A DNA stretch of 64,000 nt from Pseudomonas monteilii. GTDB taxonomy: Bacteria > Pseudomonadota > Gammaproteobacteria > Pseudomonadales > Pseudomonadaceae. The DNA is taken from the NCBI GenBank assembly GCA_001534745.1, contig CP013997.1:2108001-2172000 (forward strand). Direction: 5' to 3'. The translations under genes and the position numbers were made by a program. Under the pieces are notes generated by a model. The model made no database searches and was not told where the DNA came from. It was given only the letters and a program-made list of their open reading frames with translations. Every line of letters begins with the position of its first letter. Within the stretch, counting starts at the first letter, position 1. Positions 1 through 8,576 of the stretch are shown here, piece after piece.

Positions 1-1
1 A

Positions 2-154
2 GCCGCCAAAGGCGCTGGCTACAGCCACATCACCGAAATCAAGATCGATGACGGTCATTGGGAAGGCAAGGGCACCAAGGCCGACGGCATGAAGTACGAA
101 TTCCAGATCGATCCGCGCTCGGGCGCGATCGTCAAGGAACACATGGATCACTGA
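2..154 (+). CDS. PepSY domain protein, C-terminal end (5' end outside window)
   Basis: The reading frame enters from the left edge and stops with TGA at 152-154, giving about 50 residues. They show a beta-hairpin pattern (ITEIKIDDGHWEGKG, then YEFQIDPRSG) ending in a short acidic/His tail. This is the usual look of a PepSY domain, in which a small exported protein repeats the pattern 'x-W-E-x-K ... D..G.I'. PepSY proteins are periplasmic or secreted and are thought to inhibit or modulate proteases, but nothing here shows the target. A hairpin with a T-run follows at once, so this looks like the last gene of its transcript. The family call is from pattern only. Confidence 0.7.
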   Translation, partial: AAKGAGYSHITEIKIDDGHWEGKGTKADGMKYEFQIDPRSGAIVKEHMDH

Positions 155-174
155 TTCTTGGACCCCTGTCCAGG

Positions 175-208
175 GCCGGGCCTGTCCACGCGACACGCCC
201 GGCTTTTT
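175..208 (+). terminator. Rho-independent terminator after the PepSY gene
   Basis: GCCGGGC (175-181) pairs with GCCCGGC (197-203), and five T follow (204-208). It lies 21 bases after the PepSY stop codon. Confidence 0.8.
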
Positions 209-320
209 CATGTCCGCTCGTTCGCCTGGCTCAGCGACGCTGCCCAAGGCGTGAAGCCCTGCGATAGACTGTGCGGCCCACGCGCCGACCGTGGCGCCCA
301 TTCCCTTGCGCAGGATGCCC

Positions 321-1103
321 ATGTCCGATTCTCCCTCGATCGCCTCGCCCATCACCGTCTTTCCCGCCGCCGCTTCCTTGAGCACGGCCCACGAGCAGGT
401 TGCCCAGGCCGAACGGCAGTTGCAGCGCCGCCAGGGCCAGGTCATGCGGATCTTCATGGGCGTGCAGACAGCCTATTGCGCCTACCTGCTGCTCAAGTGG
501 GTCTGGCAAGGCCACTACATCGGTGGGCCGATCTACGCGGTGCTGATCTGGTGCCTGCTGTGGCTGCTGGCCGTGCCGTTGTCGCTGCTCTGGCGTCCGC
601 AGGTGCGGGCCCTGGATCGGGCCCAGGCGGCGCTGGGTTCGGCACGGCTGGAGGCCGACAAGGCGTTTTTGGCCAGCCAGTCGCTGGGCGCCTACCGCTG
701 GGTCTGCCGCAGCGGGCGTATGCTCGGCGTGTTTCCAGAGCGCCAGGTGCTCTACGTTTCCGGCGGTGACCTGGGCGATCGGCAGGTATTGATCGACGCA
801 CCGCTGGCGGTCAAGCAGGTCCACGTCGACGAAAAGACCTTCAGCCAGAGCACGTCCCATACCACGACCACCCACGGGCGGCGTCACGTTTTCGCGTTCA
901 GCAAGCACATGGGCATGGTCGGCAAGGGCACGTCGCGCTCGACCACCACCACGACCGACCGCACCTCGCGCAGTTTCACGCTGAACGTGCAGGTACAGGC
1001 CGCCGGGCAAGACCCGTGGTGGGTGCAGCTGCCGTTCGGGGCGGACTGGCAGGAGGCGCTGAACTGGAAGCTGCTGGTCGAGCAGGCCGCAGGACGGCAG
1101 TAA
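321..1103 (+). CDS. Predicted inner-membrane protein of unknown function
   Basis: This 260-residue protein is not one I recognise. The start at 321 (MSDSPS) is preferred over in-frame starts at 291 and 315, because AGGA at 311-314 stands six bases before it. The N-terminal 50 residues are Ala/Gln rich and helical. Two hydrophobic stretches follow at about residues 45-60 and 68-88, separated by a short loop, which suggests a helical hairpin in the inner membrane. The remaining ~160 residues look soluble, with a beta-rich segment around 'VLYVSGGDLGDRQVLI' and a low-complexity Ser/Thr/His patch near residues 175-215. A cytoplasmic or periplasmic sensing domain is possible but not shown. Confidence 0.75.
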   Translation: MSDSPSIASPITVFPAAASLSTAHEQVAQAERQLQRRQGQVMRIFMGVQTAYCAYLLLKWVWQGHYIGGPIYAVLIWCLLWLLAVPLSLLWRPQVRALDRAQAALGSARLEADKAFLASQSLGAYRWVCRSGRMLGVFPERQVLYVSGGDLGDRQVLIDAPLAVKQVHVDEKTFSQSTSHTTTTHGRRHVFAFSKHMGMVGKGTSRSTTTTTDRTSRSFTLNVQVQAAGQDPWWVQLPFGADWQEALNWKLLVEQAAGRQ

Positions 1104-1136
1104 GCCTGAATGGCAGGGCGGCGTGCTAACGCGCCG

Positions 1137-1862
1137 TCAGCCTGCCTTGCGCAGGGTCAGGTTGATGCGCCGTTCACCCAGGCGAGGGTGATGCCCGGGC
1201 TTGATCGGCAACACGCCATGGAAGCGCAACCGGTCCTCGCCTCCCCAGACCAGGACATCGCCATGGCTCAGCGGTACCTGCGCGACCCGATCGGCGCGTT
1301 GCGACCCGCCCAGTACAAAGACCGCCGGCAGCCCGAGCGACAGCGAGACGATCGGCTGCGTGAAGTCGTGCTCGTCGCGGTCCTGATGCAGGCTCAGTCG
1401 CGTGCCGGGCAGGTAGTGGTTGATCAGGCAGGCATCCGGCACGAAACCGTCGAAGCCGGCCAGGGCGGCGGCACGTGAGGCCAGCGCCACCAGCAAGGGT
1501 GGCAGGGCCGGCCAGGGCTGGCCGCTGAGCGGATCGAGGGGCGTGTAGCGGTAGCCCTGGGCATCACTGACCCAGCCCAGCGCGCCACAGTTGCTGGTAC
1601 CCACGGCCATGCGCCGCCCTCCAGGGGTGTACAGATGCCGAAAGGGCGCCGCACGCAGCACCGGGCGCAGGGCGTCGAGCAAGGGTTCGACGCTGTCCAG
1701 GGCAAAACCCGGCAGCAGGACCGTACAGGGCGCCAGGCGCTGTGGCGCCGGGCCGAACAGGTTCAGGTCCGACTGGATCAGAGGGGCAGCCTCGGGAATG
1801 GAAGGAGAGGGCAGTGTAGGTAGGGTAAGGGTGAGCGACAAGCCGTCAGCTACGAGCGGCAC
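1137..1862 (-). CDS. alkB: AlkB-type DNA/RNA oxidative demethylase (Fe(II)/2-oxoglutarate dioxygenase)
   Basis: AlkB removes methyl groups from 1-methyladenine and 3-methylcytosine in DNA by oxidising them with Fe(II), 2-oxoglutarate and O2. The iron ligands are visible as the HxD pair in LHQDRDEHD (His159, Asp161) and a distal His in RFHG (His215). The 2-oxoglutarate-binding Arg lies in the C-terminal RRINLTLR, which matches the E. coli RYNLTFR motif. Length is 241 residues from a GTG at 1862, against about 216 in E. coli. The first ~28 residues are low complexity and there is no clear Shine-Dalgarno, so the true start may be further inside. Convergent with the membrane-protein gene upstream. 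Confidence 0.92.
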   Translation of the reverse strand: MPLVADGLSLTLTLPTLPSPSIPEAAPLIQSDLNLFGPAPQRLAPCTVLLPGFALDSVEPLLDALRPVLRAAPFRHLYTPGGRRMAVGTSNCGALGWVSDAQGYRYTPLDPLSGQPWPALPPLLVALASRAAALAGFDGFVPDACLINHYLPGTRLSLHQDRDEHDFTQPIVSLSLGLPAVFVLGGSQRADRVAQVPLSHGDVLVWGGEDRLRFHGVLPIKPGHHPRLGERRINLTLRKAG

Positions 1863-1999
1863 GCTGTAGCGTTTGCCGAAGGCTGCGAGGGGGCGGCTCT
1901 TGCGTCGTCTGCACCGGCTCAGGGCGACGTCATGGCCCTGACGTGGTGGAGCAATCGATGCCTGTCATGCACACGCCCAGGCACCACACTGCTTGCGGC

Positions 2000-2767
2000 T
2001 CACCGCTTCCCCACCAGCCCCGCCAGCACGCGCTCGAAAGCAGCGTCCCAGTTCAGTGCCGAAGGAGGTGCCTGCAGCACGGCCAGGCCCTGCGCGGTGA
2101 AGGTGCCGGGCGTGGCGATCGCCTCGCCCAATGCCTGGAGCGAACGTTCGGGCTGGGCGCGGACGCTGGTGAGACAGTCGTCCAGGTTGCCCAGCACCAG
2201 CGCCCGGGCCTGTTCGGCGGGCAGGCCCTGGTCGAGGAACCAGCGCTGCAGGTCGTTCAGCAGGAAATAGAACCAGCCATTCATGCATGCCGCCACGGTG
2301 GCCAGCTCGAAGGCCGGCTCGTCGTTCAGCGCCACCAATGTCCCCAGCGGTTCGAGCACGGCTTGCACCTGGTCGTCCGGCGGGCAGAGTGCGACGGTGG
2401 TGGCGGTGTGCTGCGCCGCATAGGACAGCATCCCCCGCAGGCAGCGCCCGCTCGGGAAGGCTTGTTGCAGGCGCGCCAGGTTCACACCTGCCAGCAGCGA
2501 CACCAGCGGCTGGCCTTCACGCAGTCGTACCTGCGCAGCCACCGTGTCCAGCGCATCGGGCCGTACGCCGAGGATCACCAGGTCGGCCGCGTCGACCACG
2601 GCCTGGTTGCTGTCCAGGACCTGGCAGCCTTCCTGCTCGGCCAGCGTGGCCGCACGTTCGGCGTTGCGCGGGGACAGCAGGAGGGTGCCGGTGTAGCCAC
2701 TGCGGCGAAGACCGCGCACCACCGTCTCGGTCAGTTCGCCGACGCCCAGGATGCCCAGCGTGTCCAT
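2000..2767 (-). CDS. Pyrroline-5-carboxylate reductase-like NAD(P)-dependent oxidoreductase (ProC family)
   Basis: The 255-residue protein starts at 2767 with AAGGAG (2773-2778) five bases upstream. Residues 3-15 carry the Rossmann signature ILGVGELTETVV, which corresponds to GxGxMxxA of ProC. The rest fits the ProC fold: 'DLVILGVRPDALDTV' resembles the 'vilaVKPqd' strand, 'SLLAGVNLARLQQAF' resembles the 'SiaAGv' segment, and the C-terminal helices fit the dimerisation domain. ProC reduces pyrroline-5-carboxylate to proline with NAD(P)H. This copy lacks the typical 'MPNTPA' loop (it reads GRCLRGMLSYAAQ), so it may be a paralogue with another imine substrate rather than the housekeeping enzyme. 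It stands alone as a transcription unit. Confidence 0.75.
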   Translation of the reverse strand: MDTLGILGVGELTETVVRGLRRSGYTGTLLLSPRNAERAATLAEQEGCQVLDSNQAVVDAADLVILGVRPDALDTVAAQVRLREGQPLVSLLAGVNLARLQQAFPSGRCLRGMLSYAAQHTATTVALCPPDDQVQAVLEPLGTLVALNDEPAFELATVAACMNGWFYFLLNDLQRWFLDQGLPAEQARALVLGNLDDCLTSVRAQPERSLQALGEAIATPGTFTAQGLAVLQAPPSALNWDAAFERVLAGLVGKR

Positions 2768-2946
2768 GTCATCTCCTTCGTGAGGGCGGCCTGCTCGATG
2801 CAGGCCGCCCGGGAACATGAGCGAAGGCTCAGTGGCCGCCGCAAGGCCGTTCACTATACGCAGGGCAGGTCTTCAGCGGCCAGCCCGAGCGCGCGCCAGG
2901 CGCTGTCGTGCAGAGAACATAACGATGACCAGCAAGCCCAGAGGCT

Positions 2947-3722
2947 GTGTCGCTGATCGAGTCGAACGCTGGTCTGTCAGCCCTGAAGTGGATGGACAGG
3001 CCCTATCGCTGGCAAGCCAGCTCCTATAGAACAAAAAATAGCTTGTTGATTTCAAAGAAAATAATTTTAGAATTTTGTGGGCCCTGCGGGCCCAATCGCG
3101 GCACTGGGGCCGCTCCCACAGGTGACCGCGATGACCTGCAACCCCGCGGTGGGGCTACGGGTGTAGGAGCGGCCCCAGTGCCGCGATGGGCCGCAAAGCG
3201 GCCCTAAATCGATCAGCAATAAAGCCCCGGACCCTGCCAGCCATCGTCATGTTCTATGCGCGACAGCGCGGCGCCAAGGCGGCGGGCGGACTCTCACAGG
3301 TACCCATTTCAAGCAGGCAGCCCCATGCCGGCAAAGCCGCCTGTGGGAGATTCTATGGTTTCTGCCAGTGCCAATGTGGGCCCTGGCAGGCCCAATCGCG
3401 GCGCTGGGGCCGCTCCTACACCCGTAGCACCACCGCGGCATGGCAGGCCATTGCGGTCCCTGTGTGCGGGCTTGCCCGCGATGGCGGTGGTAAAGCGCTG
3501 ACCCGCGGTGACAGTTCGAATGCAGGCCTGTCAGCCCTGAAGTGGATGAACAGGCCCTATCGCTGGCAAGCCAGCTCCCACAGGTACCCATTTCAAGCAG
3601 GCACTTGCACGATCGCAGAGCCGCCTGTGGGAGCGGGCTTGCCCGCGATTAGCGGCGGTAAAGCGCTGACCCATGGCGATAGGTCGAATGCAGGCCTGTC
3701 AGCCCTGAGTGGATAACAGGAC
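2947..3722. repeat. Cluster of REP-type palindromic repeats in a 1.2 kb gene-free gap
   Basis: No convincing gene lies between 2768 and 3943. The gap holds several repeats. (a) Three copies of a unit containing 'CTGTCAGCCCTGA' occur near 2978, 3528 and 3700; the first two run on into 'CTATCGCTGGCAAGCCAGCTCC'. (b) An inverted pair, 3089-3120 against 3162-3192, is built on AATCGCGGCACTGGGGCCGC. (c) A single opposite-orientation copy of the same element lies at about 3378-3438. (d) Two copies of the classic Pseudomonas REP core GCGGGCTTGCCCGCGAT lie near 3466 and 3634, each followed by 'GGTAAAGCGCTGACC'. REP elements are scattered by RAYT transposases, and no RAYT gene is in this window. Confidence 0.85.
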
Positions 3723-3943
3723 CCCGGATCCTGCCAGCTCTCGTCTGCCGGACCGACTGCGATCGAACTTGCAGAATCTACACAGAGGGCCATTCCAGAG
3801 CACTCACCACGATGGCTGCCCACCCTGCGGTGACGTGCGACCAGGAAACCAGACCCCCCGAGCGCTTGTCAAAGGCTGCGGCCGAGCCGATAGTGGGCCG
3901 TTTTCAATAAAAATGCAGATGTCCTGACCGGGCAGAGGTTCTG

Positions 3944-4630
3944 ATGACACACGATATGACGACCGAGCCAGGGCTTCCCTGCCCGCCGGTCAAGGACATC
4001 CTGAGCGCGCCAGGCGAATGGGTCGAACCGCCGAACGTGCGCCGAGGGGGTGAAAGCGGTGTCTTGCGCGTCGCCCTCGGTGGCCTGACCTTCTACAAGA
4101 AGCAGCAGGTAGGCCACATCTACCGAAGCCTGCTGCACCCTTTCGGCTATCCGACGGTCGCCCGTGAGGTCAAGGCCATCCGTGCCGCCGGCGCCCTGGG
4201 CGTGACGACGCCGTCGCTGGTGTACAGCGACGTGCACAAGCAGGCGGGAGAATGGCAGGCGGTGATGGTGACCGGTGCCCTGGAAGGCTACATGTCGCTG
4301 GAAGACTTCTACGCGCAAGGGCTGGACAGGACAGTGGGGCACGCGCTTCACCACGAGATCCTGGAAGCCTACGGGCGCACGCTGGCGAAGCTGAACCTGG
4401 GGCGCTGGCAGCATGGCTGCCTGTACACCAAGCACGTGTTCATCGATGCGCGCCAGCCCGGCATCAAGGTCGCCTTGCTGGACTTCGAAAAGGCCCGCAA
4501 GCGCATGACGGCCAAGAAGGCCAGTCGGCATGACCTGAGGCAGGTCAAGCGTCGCTCGGGGTGGCAGGAGGCCGAGTGGCAGGCCTTCTGCAACGGCTAT
4601 CGCTACGTGTTCGGCGCGGCGGCGGCCTGA
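3944..4630 (+). CDS. inaA: InaA-type lipopolysaccharide kinase-fold protein
   Basis: InaA belongs to the small LPS-kinase (WaaP/RfaP-like) protein-kinase-fold family. In pseudomonads it is induced by weak acids and by stress, but its substrate is not established. The 228-residue length is normal. Visible landmarks are the N-loop 'GVLRVALGGLTFYKKQQ' with its Lys pair, the catalytic-loop region 'LGRWQHGCLYTKHVFI' (kinase HxD/N-like loop), and the metal-binding-like 'ALLDFEKARKRM' in place of DFG. Start at 3944 with AGAGG seven bases upstream. It stands alone between the REP-rich gap and a convergent transporter gene. Confidence 0.85.
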   Translation: MTHDMTTEPGLPCPPVKDILSAPGEWVEPPNVRRGGESGVLRVALGGLTFYKKQQVGHIYRSLLHPFGYPTVAREVKAIRAAGALGVTTPSLVYSDVHKQAGEWQAVMVTGALEGYMSLEDFYAQGLDRTVGHALHHEILEAYGRTLAKLNLGRWQHGCLYTKHVFIDARQPGIKVALLDFEKARKRMTAKKASRHDLRQVKRRSGWQEAEWQAFCNGYRYVFGAAAA

Positions 4631-4681
4631 GGGTCTCCGGCTTCGCCAGTAACGACACCACGCCCGTCTGACCTGATCCAG

Positions 4682-4717
4682 CGCGGCCTTGGGCGCCTTC
4701 GGCGTCGCAAGGCCGCG
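4682..4717. terminator. Hairpin between convergent inaA and transporter genes (probable bidirectional terminator)
   Basis: CGCGGCCTTG (4682-4691) pairs exactly with CAAGGCCGCG (4708-4717). The loop GGCGCCTTCGGCGTCG can extend the stem around a TTCG tetraloop. There is no strong T-run, so the role is inferred from the convergent position. Confidence 0.5.
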
Positions 4718-4747
4718 TCTGCGTTCAGGCGCGGCCCGGGCCTGCCT

Positions 4748-6094
4748 TCAGGGCACGGGCCGCCCTTTCATCCATCCCGTCTTCTCGTCGCTGCCGCCCA
4801 CCTCATCGTGCAGCGAGATTCGCGACGTCTCCGGTAGCCCAAGACCGCCGGCCATCGCCACCAATGCAATCACGACCAGATAGAACGCCGGTGCCAGGCT
4901 GCTGCCCGTCGCGCTGATCAGCCAGGTCGCCACCAGCGGCGCGGTACCGCCGAACAGGGTATAGGCCACGTTGTAGGTGATCGCCGAAGCGGTATAGCGG
5001 GTGCGCGTCGGGAAGGTTTCCGAGAGCAGGGCGGCGGTGACCACGCCACTGAGCAGCGCACCGATGGCCAGCAGGATCACACCGACGATCGCCGCCGCCA
5101 CCGACCCGGAACTGGCCAGCCAGTAGGCCGGGAACACGCAGAGCATCACCCACAGGCAGGTGAAGCCGATGGTTTTGCGTCGGCCCACGCGGTCGGAGAA
5201 TGCCCCAGCCAGGGGGCAGGCCAGTGCGGCGAACAGCAGCGCCACGGTCGAGACCAGCAGCGATTGCGCGCGGGTCAGGTTGCCGACCAGCTGCAGGTAG
5301 GTCGAGAAGTAGGTGGTGAACATGTAGAACGACAGCGCCGTGAGCGAGATGAACGCACCCAGGTTGCGCATGGCACGGCCATGGTGGCGCAGCGTGTCCT
5401 TGAGCGGTGAATGCTCGCTCACCTTGCCTTCGCTCATGGCTTCGCGGAACGCCGGGGTCTCCTCCATGCGCCAGCGCAGGTACAGGCCCACGATGCCCAG
5501 GGGCGCGGCGATCAGGAAGGGAATGCGCCAGCCCCAGCTGGCCATTGCCTCGCTCGACAGGCTCGCTTCCAGGCCATAGGCCAACACCGCGGCACAGGCG
5601 AAGGCCGAGAAGGTCGATACCGGGACGAAGCTGCCATAGAACGCACGACGGTCGCGCGGTGCGTGCTCCATCAGGTAGGCGCAGGCCCCGGCATACTCAC
5701 CGCCGGCGGAGAAGCCCTGGATGCAGCGCGCCAGGGTCAGCAGGATCGGCGCCAGGATACCGATGCTCGCGTAGGTCGGCAGCAGGCCGATCAAGGTGGT
5801 CGAGCCGGCCATCATCAGGATGGTCAGCGACAGGATGCGCTTGCGGCCCAGTCGATCGCCCAGCGCGCCGAAGACGATGCCGCCCAGGGGGCGCAGGGCG
5901 AAGGCCACGGCGAAGACCGCGAAGGTCTTGAGCAGGGCCACGCTGGCGTCGCCGCTGGCGAAGAACTGGCTGGCGATCAACGTGGCGAGAAAGCCGTAGA
6001 CGGCGAAGTCGAACCATTCGACGAAATTGCCGACGGCGGCCGCGGCGATGACCCGGCGCAAGGTGGCCGGTGGTACGTCATGGAGGGTGGACAT
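4748..6094 (-). CDS. MFS transporter, metabolite:H+ symporter (alpha-ketoglutarate/dicarboxylate permease-like)
   Basis: This is a 448-residue, 12-helix major facilitator protein. The start at 6094 follows GGGAGAG by about six bases. The N-terminal 'GNFVEWFDFAVYGF' and the loop 2-3 motif 'GALGDRLGRKRIL' are diagnostic of the metabolite:H+ symporter (MHS) subfamily, which includes KgtP, CitA, ProP and ShiA. Other landmarks are 'RCIQGFSAGGEYAGA' in helix 4, 'WGWRIPFLIAAPLG' in helix 6, and 'FPTRTRYTASAITYN' in the second half. MHS members import organic acids or zwitterions with protons. The exact substrate cannot be told from sequence. There is no adjacent catabolic operon to guide it. Confidence 0.88.
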   Translation of the reverse strand: MSTLHDVPPATLRRVIAAAAVGNFVEWFDFAVYGFLATLIASQFFASGDASVALLKTFAVFAVAFALRPLGGIVFGALGDRLGRKRILSLTILMMAGSTTLIGLLPTYASIGILAPILLTLARCIQGFSAGGEYAGACAYLMEHAPRDRRAFYGSFVPVSTFSAFACAAVLAYGLEASLSSEAMASWGWRIPFLIAAPLGIVGLYLRWRMEETPAFREAMSEGKVSEHSPLKDTLRHHGRAMRNLGAFISLTALSFYMFTTYFSTYLQLVGNLTRAQSLLVSTVALLFAALACPLAGAFSDRVGRRKTIGFTCLWVMLCVFPAYWLASSGSVAAAIVGVILLAIGALLSGVVTAALLSETFPTRTRYTASAITYNVAYTLFGGTAPLVATWLISATGSSLAPAFYLVVIALVAMAGGLGLPETSRISLHDEVGGSDEKTGWMKGRPVP

Positions 6095-6359
6095 GTGTGT
6101 GCTCTCCCGATTCTTGTGCATGCCATGGGCCGGCGAGGGCCTGGGGCGTGTTGTTGTGATGAGACGGATCAGTGAGGCAGTGGTAAGGAAGGAGGGGTGT
6201 GCTTGTTATTGGAAACGCGCCGGCCAGGGCAGGATCACCGGGCCAGCGGGCGCGAACCATCATAGGAGCAGGGTCCGGAACAGGTCCATGCCTGACAGCG
6301 ACCGGCGGTGTCGCATGCGCGCCCAGCGTGCGCCAACCCGAGGTCGGCGCCAGCGGCCA
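6095..6359. other. Gap between two minus-strand genes
   Basis: These 265 bases hold no convincing ORF. The stretch upstream of the transporter (about 6130-6220) is comparatively A/T rich and probably carries its promoter. I could not assign -35/-10 boxes with confidence. Confidence 0.3.
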
Positions 6360-7166
6360 TCAGGGGCGACCGACGCTCCAGGGCGCATAGTCCAGCTGTA
6401 CCGTACCGGCGATTCGGCCGTCGTCATCGCGCGCCAGGTCCGGCACCTGGCTCAGGTCCAGCCCCGTGCACCGACGCGCCAGGCGTGCCTGCAGGTCGGC
6501 GTCGGGTCGAAACGCGTCGGGCCGGGCGGCCAGGGGCGTCAGGTTGACGACGCACGCCTCGACCGTGCCCCGGGAATCGGTGCGGTACAGCAGGCTCGCC
6601 TGGCCGATGCTGTCGACCCGCTCGCCCACCAGCACCCGCTGGCGCACGAAGGTGTGCAGCGCACCGCGCGTGCGAGCGCTGGCGTTGTCTGCCGCGGTCC
6701 AGTTGGCCGGCAGCATCACCAGCGGTGCCACGATCTCGACCGTACCGTCTGCCTCGCGCAGGGCGGGCGGCACGAGCGGATACACACTCTTCCAGCATTG
6801 ATCGAGCACCACACGCCTGAGCGCGGCGGAACTGGCCGACTTGCCGGTCCGGTTGGCGGCCAGCAGCAGCGACGCATCGCGCACGCGTTCGACGGGCTGC
6901 AGGTCACACCCCGTGGTGCTGTTGTCGGCGGCCAGACGGATCTTCAGGCGCACCACGCCTGGCAGGTTGCGGACGTTGGCGTGGGCCGTGTCGCGCATCA
7001 GGATCGTCTGGGTATGGCGCGTGAACAGGTCGGCCGCGGCCAGGTCGGCGGCGGAGGGGGGCGGGTTGGGTCGAGACTGACAGCCGCCGACCAGCAGGGC
7101 CGTCGTGCATAGGAGGGTGGCGAAACAGGCGAGGCGAGGGGTCGGGCAACGTGGCAACGCGGGCAT
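6360..7166 (-). CDS. Predicted lipoprotein of unknown function
   Basis: This 268-residue protein starts at 7166, with AAGGAAG about six bases upstream; a longer open frame exists but lacks such a site. A lipoprotein signal peptide is clear: a hydrophobic stretch 'LLCTTALLVGGC' with lipidated Cys29. Residues +2/+3 after Cys are Gln-Ser, which by the '+2 Asp' rule favours the outer membrane. The mature part is mixed alpha/beta with four Cys that could form disulfides (for example TTGCDLQP, VLDQCWK, EACVVN and RRCTGLDL). I do not recognise a family. It is a single gene divergent from the oxidoreductase gene to its right. Confidence 0.75.
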   Translation of the reverse strand: MPALPRCPTPRLACFATLLCTTALLVGGCQSRPNPPPSAADLAAADLFTRHTQTILMRDTAHANVRNLPGVVRLKIRLAADNSTTGCDLQPVERVRDASLLLAANRTGKSASSAALRRVVLDQCWKSVYPLVPPALREADGTVEIVAPLVMLPANWTAADNASARTRGALHTFVRQRVLVGERVDSIGQASLLYRTDSRGTVEACVVNLTPLAARPDAFRPDADLQARLARRCTGLDLSQVPDLARDDDGRIAGTVQLDYAPWSVGRP

Positions 7167-7384
7167 GTAGCTTCCTTGACATGAGAGGCGTTTACGGGCG
7201 GATGAAGAATCGCATGCGCAGCCTAAATCATCAGGGCGCGAACGAAAAATCAGCCTCGTAACGGTTCTTTTCCTGGTGGTGACGCCGAAGGCGGGCCAGG
7301 CGCGGGGTGAGAATTTCTGAACTCGCCCGGCCTGCATTTGCCCACATCCCTAGAGCCTTACATCCTATGACGAAGGAGCAGCAC

Positions 7385-8491
7385 ATGCCTAATTCAGATG
7401 GCAAGATCCGTTATGCGGTCGTTGGCGGTGGATCGATCTCCCAGGGGGCCTTCATGCCAGGCGTGGGCCAGACCGACAACTCCGTGATGACGGCCCTGGT
7501 GACCGGCGACCCTGAAAAGGCCGACAAGCTGGCCGGGCTGTATGGCCTGAAAAGCTACACCTACGAGCAGTTCCCCGACCTGTTGCAGTCCGGTGAGATC
7601 GATGCGGTCTATGTTGCCACGCCGAACTTCCGCCATACCGAGTTCGTGGTGCCGGCCCTCGAGGCCGGTATCCACGTGCTGCTGGAAAAGCCCATGGCTG
7701 CCACCTTGGAAGACTGCGAGCAGATGAACGCCGCGGCCAAGCGTTCGGGGGCCAAGCTGATGATCGCCTACCGGTTGCATGCCGAACCCGGCACGCTGGA
7801 CATGATCGAGCGCGTCAACAAGGGCGACTTCGGCGATGCCCGGCTGTTCACCTCCACCTTCACCCAGACCGTGCGCCCGAGCAACCACCGCGCCCAGTGC
7901 GGCTTCGCCGCCGGCCCGGTGCCGGACATGGGGCCGTACCCCTTGAACATGGTGCGCCAGCTGTTCAACGCAGAGCCGATCGAAGTAAGCGCGGTGGGCG
8001 TGCGCTCTCCCGGCAGCGAGATCAACACCTGGGACACGGTGACGGTGTCGCTGCGCTTCCCGGACGAACGCCTGGCCCAGTTCACCGTCAGTTACACCTT
8101 GCCCAGCTCCGAGCGTTTCCAGCTACTGGGCACCCAGGGCGAAATCGAGGCGTCGCCGTGCTTCGGCTATGGCGAAGGGGTCGGCATCGCTTACCGCGCC
8201 ACCTTCGACGACGACACCAAGGTGCACACCTTCCCGGTGGTGGACCAGTTCGCGGGCGAGACGGCCTATTTCTCCGACTGCATCCTGCAAAACCTGCCGG
8301 TCGAACCGTGCGGTGAGGAAGGCTGGCGCGACGTGCGCGTGATCGAGGCCATCGAGCGCGCCCTGGAGACGGGCACGCCACAACATCTCGAACCGCTGGC
8401 GTCCAAGCCCCATGCCCGGCGTGACCAGCAGCGCAAGTTCCCGTTGGCCAAGGTGCCGGAGTATGTGGACACCGAGGACCCTACGGAGTGA
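7385..8491 (+). CDS. Gfo/Idh/MocA-family oxidoreductase (glucose-fructose oxidoreductase-like)
   Basis: This 368-residue NAD(P)-dependent sugar dehydrogenase starts at 7385 behind GAAGGAGC. The Rossmann signature is 'YAVVGGGSISQGAF', the family lysine motif is 'LLEKPMAATLEDC' (EKP), and the active-site region is 'MIAYRLHAEP'. The second half is the family's open-faced beta sheet, with 'GEIEASPCFGYG' and 'QFAGETAYFSDCI'. Family members oxidise sugars, inositols or related polyols, and some transfer hydride between bound sugars. The substrate is unknown here. No partner gene stands next to it, and the upstream lipoprotein gene is divergent. Confidence 0.87.
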   Translation: MPNSDGKIRYAVVGGGSISQGAFMPGVGQTDNSVMTALVTGDPEKADKLAGLYGLKSYTYEQFPDLLQSGEIDAVYVATPNFRHTEFVVPALEAGIHVLLEKPMAATLEDCEQMNAAAKRSGAKLMIAYRLHAEPGTLDMIERVNKGDFGDARLFTSTFTQTVRPSNHRAQCGFAAGPVPDMGPYPLNMVRQLFNAEPIEVSAVGVRSPGSEINTWDTVTVSLRFPDERLAQFTVSYTLPSSERFQLLGTQGEIEASPCFGYGEGVGIAYRATFDDDTKVHTFPVVDQFAGETAYFSDCILQNLPVEPCGEEGWRDVRVIEAIERALETGTPQHLEPLASKPHARRDQQRKFPLAKVPEYVDTEDPTE

Positions 8492-8503
8492 GGGGGTAGC
8501 TTT

Positions 8504-8563
8504 GAGTTTCAAGCTTCAAGCTTCAAGTTGAACGGTGTCGACTTGTAGCTTGTAGCTTGTAGC
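8504..8563. repeat. Short iterated AGCTTCA/AGCTTGT repeats forming an inverted array
   Basis: The motif AAGCTTC is repeated near 8512-8526. It faces CTTGTAGCTTGTAGCTTGTAG at 8544-8563 across a short spacer, so the two halves can pair (tcAAGCTtcAAGCT against AGCTTgtAGCTTgt). It lies in the short gap between convergent genes and may act as a transcript end. There is no T-run. Confidence 0.5.
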
Positions 8564-8576
8564 CTCCCAAGCGATG

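Noticed and set aside
2947..3716. Several 60-180 residue frames in the REP-rich gap
   Set aside because: They follow the palindromic repeats and have no homologous look, ribosome site or codon pattern.
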